Positions 34,618-43,542 of a DNA stretch of 64,000 bases are shown here, piece by piece. The stretch is from the NCBI GenBank assembly GCA_050290225.1, contig JBNKHG010000057.1:144607-208606 (forward strand). The letters are read 5' to 3'. A program made the translations under genes and the position numbers. The notes below the pieces were generated by a model. That model saw only the letters and a list, made by a program, of their open reading frames with translations, did no database searches and had not been told where the DNA came from. The stretch comes from JBNKHG01 sp050290225 (GTDB taxonomy: Bacteria; Pseudomonadota; Gammaproteobacteria; Pseudomonadales; Cellvibrionaceae). Every line of letters starts with the position of its first letter. Position 1 is the stretch's first letter.

Positions 34618-34692
34618 TCAACGCACGTAAACGTATGCTGTGACTTCAAAGCCAAGACGCAGATCGCAATATGCGGGGTCAGTCCACTGCAT
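34618..34692 (-). CDS. pqqA: PQQ precursor peptide PqqA
   Basis: A 24-residue frame reads MQWTDPAYCDLRLGFEVTAY then VYVR. Glu16 and Tyr20 (EX3Y) are the residues fused and oxidised to form PQQ. It is the first gene of the minus-strand cluster, 100 bp before pqqD. Abundant pqqA transcript is normal for the pathway, so a strong promoter upstream of 34692 is expected. Confidence 0.95.
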   Translation of the reverse strand: MQWTDPAYCDLRLGFEVTAYVYVR

Positions 34693-35033
34693 GGGATTAT
34701 CTCCTCAAAGTTATGATTAGAAAGCTGTTATCGCTTGTGCAACCGTCTAACAACAGCGAGGTTACAACTTCGATGCTAGTAACTCTCCCCCGAATTTGAT
34801 ACGGCACTTTGGTGCCTAAAAATCGCCTGTTGGCAGGGGGCCCAAAGGATGAACCACCTCGGGAGAAGCCCCGCTGCCACTATAGAGGTACCGCCTTGAG
34901 GATAAATTCCGGGGCTTGCACCTACTCGTCCGCCGGGAGGATGCCTTTTCCTTCCTATGAGGGAAAGGTCGCAGTTGGGGACTTTCCTATACTTGACCGT
35001 ACAGCTGCCCCTGCATTGCCGGAGGAAGTCCCC
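34693..35033. other. Intergenic region between pqqA and the truncated binding protein
   Basis: This 341-bp divergent region should contain the pqqA promoter and the former promoter of the plus-strand binding-protein gene. Open frames running through it lack family signals. An imperfect dyad occurs near 34938-34970 (CCTTTTCCTTCC and GGGAAAGG). No other element is seen. Confidence 0.4.
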
Positions 35034-35339
35034 ATGTTGCCCCTCGCGCCCCGTGTTCGCTGGCTTCTCAGCACAACGCTGTTGGCCTGGCTGCCACTGA
35101 GCGCCACAGGTGCCGATACGGACACACTGCGCCTGGCGGTCTTGAAGTTCGGCACCGCCAATTGGGAAGCTGATGTAATCAAGCACCATAAACTGGACCG
35201 CAAAAACGGGTTCAAGCTGATAGTTACTCCGCTGGTGAGTAAACAGGCGACAGTGGTCGCTCTCCAGGGAGGCTCGGCGCAGATGATCCCGGGCGACTGG
35301 ATCTGGGTATCCTCAGTCTTCATCCACAGACTGCGGTGA
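35034..35339 (+). pseudogene. Truncated ABC substrate-binding protein, paralogue of the 8 kb gene
   Basis: From ATG 35034 (GGAGGAAG upstream), the product has a signal peptide and then about 65 residues that closely match the intact binding protein at 7979-8998. Shared segments include LKFGTANWEADVIK and GDWIWVS. The match stops at WIWVS, after which sequence related to an IS91 transposase begins. Only the N-terminal third remains. The original gene was divergent from pqqA. Confidence 0.88.
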
Positions 35340-35701
35340 TGGGCCGACCACAGATAGGAAAGACAAAACGCCACAAGAGCGTCAGCAAGCGATGCGCTGT
35401 ACCCGAGGGCATAAAGGCGCAGCGGTTGAAGCGGGTATTCGATATGCCCCAGGGCACCTTCTCTTGATGCTGCGCATCAATTCACCTTGTCGATGTCGAG
35501 ACCTGCGCCCTTTGCGGCGGTCAGGTCAGGATCATCGCCTGCATTGAGGAAAGCTTGCCCCGCGAGCATAGTGAGTGTATTGGGTATCCAGTAGTGATCA
35601 AGAAGATATTAGACAACGAAAAGTCGAAGCTACCAGCAGGTTTGGGATTTGGCCCACCGGTCTCGGCGCGAGGCCCGCTTCAAGAGAGCTTGTTTGATTA
35701 A
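35340..35701 (+). mobile_element. Degenerate IS91-family transposase, C-terminal remnant
   Basis: Frames here encode broken pieces of a Y2-type (IS91/IS801) transposase: KTPQERQQAM, AQRLKRVF, then after a frameshift VDVETCALCGGQVRIIACIE and VIKKIL, ending GPLQESLFD at 35701. The zinc-finger-like CALCGG segment and the LFD end are typical of the family. Stop codons and frameshifts interrupt it. It joins the truncated binding-protein gene and the yceH-like gene, both damaged. Confidence 0.6.
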
Positions 35702-36254
35702 ACTCACAGAAGACTGAAATCAGGGGGCAGGTGCTTGAGATGGTCAAGCGTCGGCGGGCTGGTTGCGTCTTGGAAAAAGCAACGAGTGTATTTGGCAGAG
35801 CAGGTGGGGGAGTGTTGTGGTTTTCGGCCAGGCGTTGCAGCGCGGATTCCACTTCCTGCACATCGCCGAACTTGCACAACCGATTGGTACGGGTGCGCAA
35901 CTCCCCCGGTGTCTGGGGACTGCGCAAAAACAGAACACATATAATGTCAAGTTCCTGTTTATCGAGCTGCAATTTGCTGAACTCGGTGTTGCAAAACCGG
36001 TGCTGGTATTTACTCACCCGGCTGCCAAAGCCGCCGCTTTCGGTCACCAGGTGCTTTTTGACCAGTTCATCCACCGTCTGCTGCACACTGGACTCGTCAA
36101 GCTCGAGTACCGGATCCCGGTTGCTCTTCTGGTTGCAGCCGGTGGTCAAGGCATTTAACGACAGGGGGTACTGATTGGGTGTAGTGATCTCCTTCTCAAT
36201 GACCACTTCAATTACACAGGTTTCTTCCAGTGTTAAATTCATGATATCCGTCAT
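35598..36254 (-). pseudogene. YceH-like (DUF480) protein with disrupted C-terminus
   Basis: The first about 145 residues match the YceH/DUF480 winged-helix family (VIEKEITTPNQYPLSLNALT, CNQKSNRDPV, RSPQTPGELRTRTNRL). After about residue 150 the expected conserved C-terminus (a PGKRExRY-like segment) is absent. The frame then runs antisense into the IS91 remnant. A small frameshift or rearrangement near 35780 probably removed the end. Function of the family is unknown; it is thought to be DNA-binding. Confidence 0.65.
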
Positions 36255-36419
36255 GCTGTGAGCTCGGTCCTGTCAAGTCGATGCCTGTGATTTCGGGGAA
36301 CTCTAATCATTTAAGCAAGGAAATAGCCAAGCAAGACAGCGGTATATTGCAAAACTGTGCTAAATGCAGTTTTGCCGCTTGTGGAGATTTTGAGTGTAAA
36401 AGACCGAGGCATTTTGCTT

Positions 36420-37331
36420 CTAATCTTTAGTTTGCCCGCTGCCAGTCAGGTAATCTAACAAGCGTCTTGTATTGCTACTGTCTGAAACATTTCTTGGCCA
36501 GAGAGCATATACAGGAATAGGTTCCACACACCACTCGGGAAGCACTTCTATCAGTTTCCCACTGGCCAAGGCTTCATCAACAAGGTAGTTTGGCGGTGTG
36601 GCCAATCCCAATCCACAGACACAGAGCTGAGTCATCGCTTCGACGCTATCCACGTAAACATGACTGGTAAAATTAATTTGCACGGGTTTACGACCGGGCT
36701 TGAGCAATATGCGATAGTTCGGCAGCATTTCCAGCTTAATCCAATTCCACGATGCCAAATCCTTAGGTCGTGTCGGTTTTTTTTGCTGGCTCCAATACTC
36801 AGGCGAACAAACCAACTTACGCTCTACTTCTCCAATGCGTTTGGATTTAAGTGAACTGTCAGGCAAGTGTCCGGCACTGATAGCTAAATCTATACCGGTT
36901 GCGATGATATCTTGTCTTTCGTCGGTATAGCCAATATGAAGCTCAACGCCAGGGTTCAGCCTGCTGAATTGGGCAATTTCCCGGGTAATGGGAGCACGCG
37001 TTAAGGCCGCAGGCAACGTAACAGTCAATTTACCTGTTGCCTCGGTGCCAGTCGAGGTGACTTTGCTTAGCCCTTGCTGTGCCGAGGAAAGCATATCATT
37101 AGCATGTTGGTAGAGAATTTCACCTTCATGGGTAAGCGACAGCTTGCGAGTTGAACGATAGATCAGTGCCGTGCCCACTCGCTCCTCCAGCTGAGTTATA
37201 TGATAGCTGACCACCGAGGCTGAAAGAGCGAGTGATTTGGCTGCTCCTCGAAATGAGCCTTGCCTGATAGTTTCAGCAAAAATAGCGATGGCACGCAATT
37301 CATCGATCATAGTGGTGGATAATAGTGGCAT
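36420..37331 (-). CDS. LysR-family transcriptional regulator
   Basis: The protein of up to 303 residues (an in-frame ATG at 37310 may be the true start) has an N-terminal helix-turn-helix (SFRGAAKSLALSASVVSYHI) and a LysR substrate-binding domain. The closest family look is the CrgA/AaeR-like group. It is divergent from a LysE-type exporter with an 84-bp gap, the usual layout for a regulator and its target. GC content here is lower than in the core genome. Confidence 0.88.
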   Translation of the reverse strand: MPLLSTTMIDELRAIAIFAETIRQGSFRGAAKSLALSASVVSYHITQLEERVGTALIYRSTRKLSLTHEGEILYQHANDMLSSAQQGLSKVTSTGTEATGKLTVTLPAALTRAPITREIAQFSRLNPGVELHIGYTDERQDIIATGIDLAISAGHLPDSSLKSKRIGEVERKLVCSPEYWSQQKKPTRPKDLASWNWIKLEMLPNYRILLKPGRKPVQINFTSHVYVDSVEAMTQLCVCGLGLATPPNYLVDEALASGKLIEVLPEWCVEPIPVYALWPRNVSDSSNTRRLLDYLTGSGQTKD

Positions 37332-37415
37332 TCAGTCGAACAATAAATATAAATTGTACCACCTAATAGCGCTTGATGCATTTGGCTAAAATAGCGCTAT
37401 AGATCAGGAGGCGTT

Positions 37416-38054
37416 ATGTCAGTCATATTCGCGATGTGTTTGTTTTCTCTGTCAATGTCGATCACCCCTGGACCGGTAAACCTGATAACGCTGTCCACGG
37501 GTGTGAACCATGGATTTAGAAATGCCATGCCCTTTGTGTCGGGAGCGACAATTGGCTTTACGCTACTATTACTGGCCGTGGGGCTGGGTGTGGGTCGCTT
37601 TGCTGCACAAAGTCAGTTTTTCCTGGATTTACTTGGCTATGGTGGTACTGCGTTTATCTGTTATATGGGATTCAAGATCGCAACATCCACACCACAGATA
37701 AAAATAAGTGCAGAGACACTTCCCACTTTCTTTCAAGGCTTTCTTTTGCAATGGCTCAACCCAAAAGCATGGGTTGCTTGTTTAGCGGGTGTATCGGCGT
37801 TTAACCTTGCCAGCTCTGAGGTTATGCTGGGAGTATTCGTCAGTCTTTATTTTGTTATTTGTTTTGTGTCAATCTCACTTTGGGCTCTGGTTGGAGAAAA
37901 AATCAGCATTTTTTTTCAGGTACCAAGAAACCTCCTTGTTTTTAATATGCTAATGGGTGGGGCTTTGATTATAGTGGCAATCTACCTACTATTTATACAA
38001 TTTTCCAACTATAGATATACAGCCCCACTCTCGGAGATACTAGCAGCGTGTTGA
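37416..38054 (+). CDS. LysE/RhtB-family amino acid exporter, C-terminus altered by IS
   Basis: The 212-residue membrane protein has the family N-terminus (SMSITPGPVNLITLSTGVNHG) and six hydrophobic segments. It would export amino acids or homoserine lactones. The last codons (LAAC and the stop) are contributed by the inverted repeat of the IS5-like element that begins at 38040. The original C-terminus was therefore replaced, though probably only by a few residues. The divergent LysR gene is the likely regulator. Confidence 0.85.
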   Translation: MSVIFAMCLFSLSMSITPGPVNLITLSTGVNHGFRNAMPFVSGATIGFTLLLLAVGLGVGRFAAQSQFFLDLLGYGGTAFICYMGFKIATSTPQIKISAETLPTFFQGFLLQWLNPKAWVACLAGVSAFNLASSEVMLGVFVSLYFVICFVSISLWALVGEKISIFFQVPRNLLVFNMLMGGALIIVAIYLLFIQFSNYRYTAPLSEILAAC

Positions 38055-39340
38055 AAAAGTTCAGTTATGGCATAATTGCGTAAAAAATCAGTGGGCATAC
38101 GGTATGCGCGGCGACATCAATCCACAACCTACTATGTTTAGCTATGTCGACTTGGAAAGTCGTATTCCTGAACATCATCCCATTAGGAAGATTCGTGTCG
38201 TTGTCGATAAAGCGCTTGATGAGATCGCCCCTTGGTTTGATGACATGTACGCTACCCAGGGCAGGCCTTCTATCCCACCAGAAATGCTGATTCGGGCTTC
38301 CCTGCTACAGATTTTCTTTACCATCCGCTCAGAACGACAGCTGGTCAAGCGCATCGACTACGATCGGTAATTCGATGGTTTGTAGGTTTGGGGATTGATG
38401 ATCCAGTATGGAACCACTCGACTTTTTCCAATAATCGTGACCGCCTTATGGCTCACCGCGTCGATGAAAAGCTTTTCAATGCCGTGAAAAAGCAAGCATA
38501 TGCCAAGAAGCTTACGTCGCGGGACCCTTTTACAGTCGACGGCACGCTGCTAGAAGCCTGCGCTGGAATGAAGTCATTCAAGCCAAAGGCCGGAGATTCG
38601 GGTAATGACGGAGATGCCGGTTCAGGTGAGAATTTTCAGGGCCAGAAACGCAGTAATAAGACTCATGTATCTACAACAGACTCAGATTCACGCCTGTTTC
38701 GAAAGGGTAAAGGAAAGGAGTCAAAGCTTTGCTTGATGGGGCACCTGCTCACTGAAAATCGTAACGGCCTGATCGTCGATGCAGAAGCGAGCTTGGCTGG
38801 AACGTCTCAGGAATGGGATTCGAGCATCAGTTTGCTGGCCAACCAAAGCACTCGACCCGGTCAAACAGTGGGGGCGGATAAAGGTTATGATACCAACGAA
38901 TTTGTTGAAGGGTGCCGCGAATTAAAAGTAACACCGCATGTAGCCGCCAATACAGCGGGTAGTAGAATTGATGCCCGAACCACTTCGACCGAGGGATATG
39001 GAATTAGCCAGTGAAAAAGAAAGCGTGTCGAAGAGTGCTTCGGTTGGATGAAGGTTTACGGACTGATGCATAAACTTCGCCATCGCGGTCTTGAAAAAGT
39101 CGATTGGCTGTTTCGGTTCACGGCGGCGGCCTACAATATTACTCGAATGAAAACTCTAATGGCCTAAATAAGCGTGAAAAATGACTTGGCTGAGGCAAAA
39201 AGGTGGGCGAATGATTACTATTTTCACCTACGAGGATTTTAAATGGCGAAAATCGTCAAAAGCATTTTTTCAATTTTAAGTGGCCACATTAAGTGGCCGG
39301 TGAAATCAGTAATTTTTCAATTTTTTCAACAGGCTGCTAG
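38040..39340 (+). mobile_element. IS5-family insertion sequence
   Basis: A 1.3-kb element is bounded by inverted repeats CTAGCAGCGTGTTGAAAAA (38040-38058) and the complement of 39322-39340, with one mismatch over 19 bp. CTAG at both ends may be the target duplication. Inside lies a broken transposase gene. It sits between lysE and IS1182 remnants. Confidence 0.88.
38104..39167 (+). pseudogene. IS5-family transposase, interrupted by frameshifts/stops
   Basis: Three consecutive frames together give a complete IS5-type DDE transposase. The first is MRGDINPQPTMFSYVDLESR to LVKRIDYD. The second is WNHSTFSNNRDRLM with FTVDGTLLEACAG and VGADKGYDTNEF. The third is RVEECFGWMKVYGLMHKL to TRMKTLMA. Breaks occur near 38368 and at the TGA at 39012. 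The element is probably immobile unless complemented. Confidence 0.88.
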
Positions 39341-39709
39341 GTCTAAAGCTTGCTTTGGAACGTCGATAAAAAGCACCAGATTGTCGTTGAATCCCAAGCG
39401 TTTGGCGAAGGCCAGGAACATCATACGTTAAAGCCTGTACTGGACGGAATAAAGCGTCGTTATCAGCGTGTGGGTATCAGTGAGGATATTCTGGCGGACC
39501 CGGGCATTGTGGCCGCCAATACTGGCTCTGCCAATGAAGCCTATTATGAGTACCTTAAAAAAATCAATGCCTATATTCCGGACAACCAGTTCCGGTCTCG
39601 AGATCCTAAATTCAAATAACAAAAAGACAAACACGGCAAGCGTCATCAAAATACGGCTAAAGCTATCAAGAAAGTGATGCGGGCCAGTGAATTTTTTTAC
39701 GACCTATGA
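39341..39709 (+). mobile_element. IS1182-family transposase fragment
   Basis: The fragment encodes DKKHQIVVESQAFGEGQEH, GISEDILADPGIVAANTGSA and AYIPDNQFRSRDPKF, all characteristic of IS1182 transposases. Both ends are missing and a stop codon follows the last segment. The IS5-like element lies immediately on its left. Confidence 0.75.
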
Positions 39710-40165
39710 GCAGTTTGATGCTATTGTGCTGATGTTATATTTCGGCATTTCTGCAGGAAAAGCTGGCGCTGTTTCTGGTGCAGATGTTGATTCTGTTGAA
39801 GTGGCTGTCGCATAGCCGCCAATACCCCCGAGTACCAACTCTAACGTTCTGTAATACTGTTTGCGACTTAAACTCCGCGTAAAGGACTGTACTATTCAGG
39901 CTGGCACAATTACATTAGCCTTGAGTTTCAACCTGTTTAGCAGATATCAATTGATTGTTTTTTGATCTTCTGTGTGCGCCCAACCTGGCGCAGGTAATCA
40001 ACAAAAGCCTGAATTCCCTTGCTCAAATCTGTAATAATTTTGTGGCAGAATCCGATTTTTGAGCTACTATTTTCTTCAGATCAGGTATTATCTACCGACC
40101 TCTGCCAAATGAATTGGTCTCAATATTTCAATTTCTACCGTCATCAATAAATAGGCACTTTAAAT
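39710..40165. other. Intergenic region upstream of thiolase gene
   Basis: About 456 bp of AT-rich sequence contain no recognised gene. A plus-strand frame of about 45 codons (around 39757-39890) has no start or family. The thiolase promoter probably lies in the last 150 bp. Confidence 0.35.
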
Positions 40166-41344
40166 ATGCGTGATGTTGTCATAGTTGCCGCGGGCCGTAC
40201 GGCTATCGGTGCTTTTAACGGTTCTCTCTCTTCTCTACCTGCCAGCGAGCTTGGCACAGTGGTCATTAAAGGGTTGCTGGATAAAACCGGTGTTGCTCCC
40301 GAGCAGGTGGATGAAGTGATTCTAGGGCATGTTCTGACGGCCGGTTGTGGTCAAAACCCTGCCCGTCAGGCATCTGTCAACGCCGGCGTACCGCACAGCA
40401 CCCCCGCGCTGACCATCAACAAGGTCTGCGGCTCAGGCCTGAAGTCGGTTGCCATGGCTGCCCAGGCGATCGCCCTGGGTGACGCTGACTTGATTATTGC
40501 CGGCGGCCAGGAAAGCATGAGCCAGTCCGGCCACTACCTGCCGAAGTCCCGCAATGGCCAGAAAATGGGTAACTGGAGCATGGTCGATACCATGATCAAT
40601 GATGGTCTCTGGGATGCGTTTAATGATTACCACATGGGGGTCACCACCGAGAATATTGCTGAAAAATACGGCTTTAGCCGTGAAGCGCAAGACGCTTTCG
40701 CAGCTGCCTCCCAGAACAAGGCAGAAGCTGCACTGAATGAAAACCGTTTTGTGGATGAAATCATCCCGGTGGTCATTCCCCAGCGTAAAGGCGATCCCGT
40801 TGTCTTCGATCGTGATGAGCAGCCTCGCGCCGGTGTCACCGCCGACTCCCTGGCCAAGCTGCGTCCGGCCTTCAAAAAGGACGGGACCGTCACCGCCGGT
40901 AATGCTTCAACCATTAACGATGGTGCCGCTGCAGTGATCGTTTGCAGCGCCGAAAAAGCCAAAGAGCTGGGACTTGAGCCACTGGCCACCATTAAAGCTT
41001 ATGGCAATGCCGGTGTTGATCCCGCCATTATGGGAACCGGTCCGATCCGCGCCACCCAGAACTGCCTGGCCCGCGCCGGTTGGACCGTTGATGATTTGGA
41101 CCTGATTGAAGCCAACGAAGCCTTCGCCGCCCAAGCCATGTCCGTGAATCAGGAACTGGAGTGGGATACCAGCAAAGTCAACGTCAATGGTGGTGCCATC
41201 GCTCTGGGGCACCCTATTGGTGCATCGGGTTGTCGTGTGCTGGTGACACTGCTGCACGAAATGGTTCGTCGCGATGCCAAGAAAGGCCTTGCCACACTGT
41301 GTATCGGTGGCGGCATGGGTATCGCCCTGGCGGTTGAGCGTTAA
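40166..41344 (+). CDS. Acetyl-CoA C-acetyltransferase (thiolase)
   Basis: The 392-residue thiolase II has the nucleophile Cys88 (NKVCGSG), the GHPIGASG histidine (His349) and the second cysteine Cys379 (CIGGGMG). It condenses two acetyl-CoA to acetoacetyl-CoA, or the reverse, in polyhydroxybutyrate or short-chain fatty acid metabolism (PhaA/AtoB type). It is monocistronic, with a terminator directly downstream. Confidence 0.95.
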   Translation: MRDVVIVAAGRTAIGAFNGSLSSLPASELGTVVIKGLLDKTGVAPEQVDEVILGHVLTAGCGQNPARQASVNAGVPHSTPALTINKVCGSGLKSVAMAAQAIALGDADLIIAGGQESMSQSGHYLPKSRNGQKMGNWSMVDTMINDGLWDAFNDYHMGVTTENIAEKYGFSREAQDAFAAASQNKAEAALNENRFVDEIIPVVIPQRKGDPVVFDRDEQPRAGVTADSLAKLRPAFKKDGTVTAGNASTINDGAAAVIVCSAEKAKELGLEPLATIKAYGNAGVDPAIMGTGPIRATQNCLARAGWTVDDLDLIEANEAFAAQAMSVNQELEWDTSKVNVNGGAIALGHPIGASGCRVLVTLLHEMVRRDAKKGLATLCIGGGMGIALAVER

Positions 41345-41365
41345 TCACAGAGTCGTCATGGGGTA

Positions 41366-41394
41366 AAAAAAGGGAGCAATTTTGCTCCCTTTTT
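41366..41394 (+). terminator. Rho-independent terminator after thiolase
   Basis: A perfect dyad (AAAAAGGGAGCAA and its complement) ends in a T-run. The following 283 bp up to the next gene show no other feature. Confidence 0.9.
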
Positions 41395-41677
41395 CAACAG
41401 ACATACCAGCGCCTTGTCAGCTAGTGTACGTTAAGCAACGAAGAAATTCTTGAGCCTGAATAACGGCTTTATTACCCGTCGCTCCGCGGAATCATTCCGC
41501 GCTAGAAAGCCTTCCCTTGGATCTGATCCTTGCTATCTGCCTGCCCCCAAAAAAAAACCACATCCTATCATGATGGGCTATTTGCGATAGAAATGTCATT
41601 TGCCCTTTACTTGCAACTCACTTCTTTTGTTTGTCAGTATAATATCGGAGAAAATCCACACTGGTTTGCGAGTAAAT

Positions 41678-42223
41678 ATGGCGATCGAGAATCGAATGAT
41701 GGACAGAGATTGTGTAACCCATCGCGATTGTGGCCTGGGTGATAACCGCCACCAGTTGGCGGTCTATATCGGCAATCGTCCCCCGTTACCTGAGTACCAA
41801 TTGTTGGAATCGCTGCGGCCGGTAGCGGAAGGGGAGTTGACATCGATCGTTGAGCGCACGGGAAATCACTGGCGGAAAATTTTTAATCTCTACGCCAAAC
41901 TGGCGAATGAACTCGGGGAAAACTCCCACGAAAGTTGGCAGGACTATCGGGATTCGATATTGCTAACAAGCGGTAGTGGTGTGGCGCTGCTGTTTAGTGC
42001 TCCCCGGTTTGACAAGGTGGATCACGTACGTGTGATTAGCGGTAAGGCTTATGCTTCCCAGTTAGGTATAGATGCGGAATGGCTGGACACTGACTTTGCC
42101 GTGGACCGTGAACGAAAACTGGTGATTGCGCCGTACTTTGACTATCGACAACTGTCCAATCACAAACTTGCGAAGCTGGTGCGTATCATCAAGGGATTCA
42201 CTGGGCAGGAAAGAAGGCGTTAG
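41678..42223 (+). CDS. Conserved hypothetical protein
   Basis: Using ATG 41678 the product has 181 residues. It is soluble, mixed alpha/beta, and begins MAIENRMMDRDCVTHRDCGL. Central motifs are NHWRKIFNLYAKLANEL and SGSGVALLFSAPRFDKVDHVR. I do not assign a function. The codon use resembles that of core genes, and it converges on the DsbA-like gene 12 bp downstream. Alternative in-frame ATGs exist at 41696 and 41699. Confidence 0.65.
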   Translation: MAIENRMMDRDCVTHRDCGLGDNRHQLAVYIGNRPPLPEYQLLESLRPVAEGELTSIVERTGNHWRKIFNLYAKLANELGENSHESWQDYRDSILLTSGSGVALLFSAPRFDKVDHVRVISGKAYASQLGIDAEWLDTDFAVDRERKLVIAPYFDYRQLSNHKLAKLVRIIKGFTGQERRR

Positions 42224-42235
42224 AGGCGTTGTGTT

Positions 42236-42895
42236 TTAGCACCAGCTCGCCTCATCAACCGGCCGTTTCAACAACTCCTCTACATTGGCACTCAATATCC
42301 GGTAGCCCACATTGCCGTAAAGGGTTTGGCGACCATTATCCATAATGTAGGAGGGGCTGCCCTTGAGCTGCAGGATTTGCGCTTCGTGGTAATCGGTCAT
42401 CAGTGCGGCAATTGCGTTTCCGTCATGAAGCTGTTTCTCTATCAGGCCAATATCCAGTTGGTTGCTGCTGGCAAGGCTGGCGAGCTGCGTTTGATTGCTG
42501 ATATCTATAGCTTCGATAAAAAATGCTTCCCGCAAACAGCGTGCAAACCGGCTCGACATTTCGGGGGAGTAGGCCAGTTCCACCGCCTTTAACCACAGGT
42601 GTGCGTTGGCGGAGGTGGTGGGGCGGGTCTCTCGCCAGATATTGTGATTGATGTGCACATGCTCGTAGTCATAGACCGAGTCGTGCACGTGCTTGCCGAA
42701 GCCTTCAAAACTTCCCCTGTCCGACCACTGCGTGTCCATTTTGGCGGAGGTATCACCAAATATATTGATATACCGGTAGCGCAGGCGAATTTTGTTGCCG
42801 TATTGTTGTGTTAATTCGTCGACCCGGCGCTGGGCGATCCAGGCCCATACGCAGAGAATGTCGCTGTAATAATCAATGGCAACAGGCTCATTCAT
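42236..42895 (-). CDS. DsbA-family (FrnE/HCCA-isomerase-like) oxidoreductase
   Basis: The 219-residue thioredoxin-fold protein starts IDYYSDILCVWAW, with a single active-site cysteine (CVWA instead of CXXC). The helical insertion of the DsbA fold and a cis-Pro loop (KGSPSYIMDNG) are present. A member with one cysteine may work with glutathione, as glutathione-dependent isomerases do. No signal peptide is seen, so it is cytoplasmic. It lies 83 bp downstream of a rhodanese gene, suggesting a shared thiol or sulfide-related function. Confidence 0.8.
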   Translation of the reverse strand: MNEPVAIDYYSDILCVWAWIAQRRVDELTQQYGNKIRLRYRYINIFGDTSAKMDTQWSDRGSFEGFGKHVHDSVYDYEHVHINHNIWRETRPTTSANAHLWLKAVELAYSPEMSSRFARCLREAFFIEAIDISNQTQLASLASSNQLDIGLIEKQLHDGNAIAALMTDYHEAQILQLKGSPSYIMDNGRQTLYGNVGYRILSANVEELLKRPVDEASWC

Positions 42896-42978
42896 TTCTC
42901 ATCGTCCTTTTGCATCTTTTCGGGTAAAGCGATTTGGACAAAGCGATTCGGATATAGCATTGTTCAAGCATCCGGCTA

Positions 42979-43329
42979 TTAGCATTGCAGACAATTGCGG
43001 ATCTGTTCCAGGTTCGAGGTGACCACTGAAATCTGCTGGTAGCCCATTCTCCGCAACTGCTCGGCGGAGAGTGTCGCACGGGCACCGGTGGCACAATGAA
43101 TATAGAGGGGCGTGTCAGCATCCGGGTATTGTTCGGATAGCTTCATTTCCAGCACGCCACGGGGTATTGCGATGGACTGCGGTATCGGGCTGTCCGCCAC
43201 TTCGTTTGGCTCTCGAACATCGACCATAATGCCGTGGTTTTTGCCGATTTCGCTTTGTGCCTGTTCGATGGTGATGCAGCGATGTCGGTCGCGGATTTCG
43301 GCGACCAGCTCAGGTATGGGCTTTAGCAT
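42979..43329 (-). CDS. Rhodanese-domain sulfurtransferase
   Basis: The 116-residue single-domain rhodanese has the entry motif VDVREPNEVADSPIPQSIAIPRG and the active-site loop HCATGARA with the catalytic cysteine. Two cysteines end the protein (NCLQC). It would transfer or accept sulfane sulfur. A palindrome about 80 bp upstream may be an operator for a sulfide-responsive ArsR-type repressor. Confidence 0.9.
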   Translation of the reverse strand: MLKPIPELVAEIRDRHRCITIEQAQSEIGKNHGIMVDVREPNEVADSPIPQSIAIPRGVLEMKLSEQYPDADTPLYIHCATGARATLSAEQLRRMGYQQISVVTSNLEQIRNCLQC

Positions 43330-43406
43330 GGCGTGTCAGCTCCCTTGGGTTTTAGTGTGCTGGAACATCGACCCGCTGCATTGAGCGGAGCCGGAAATTA
43401 CCGTTA

Positions 43407-43430
43407 CTATATTAAATATATCTAATATAG
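43407..43430. promoter_or_regulatory. AT-rich palindrome upstream of rhodanese gene
   Basis: CTATATTA (43407-43414) and TAATATAG (43423-43430) form an 8-bp dyad with an AT-rich 8-bp spacer, 78 bp upstream of the rhodanese start. BigR/SqrR-type ArsR repressors bind similar AT-rich palindromes in front of rhodanese genes. No such regulator is encoded in the window, so the link is inference. Confidence 0.45.
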
Positions 43431-43542
43431 AAAACCCTAATGTATGTAGTTCAAATATTGATTCTGGCCTGCTGTTTGTTCAATAAATTCGCATTGACAA
43501 TCGGGACTGTATCCGCCTGAGTTATTCGTATTCGATCGTCGA

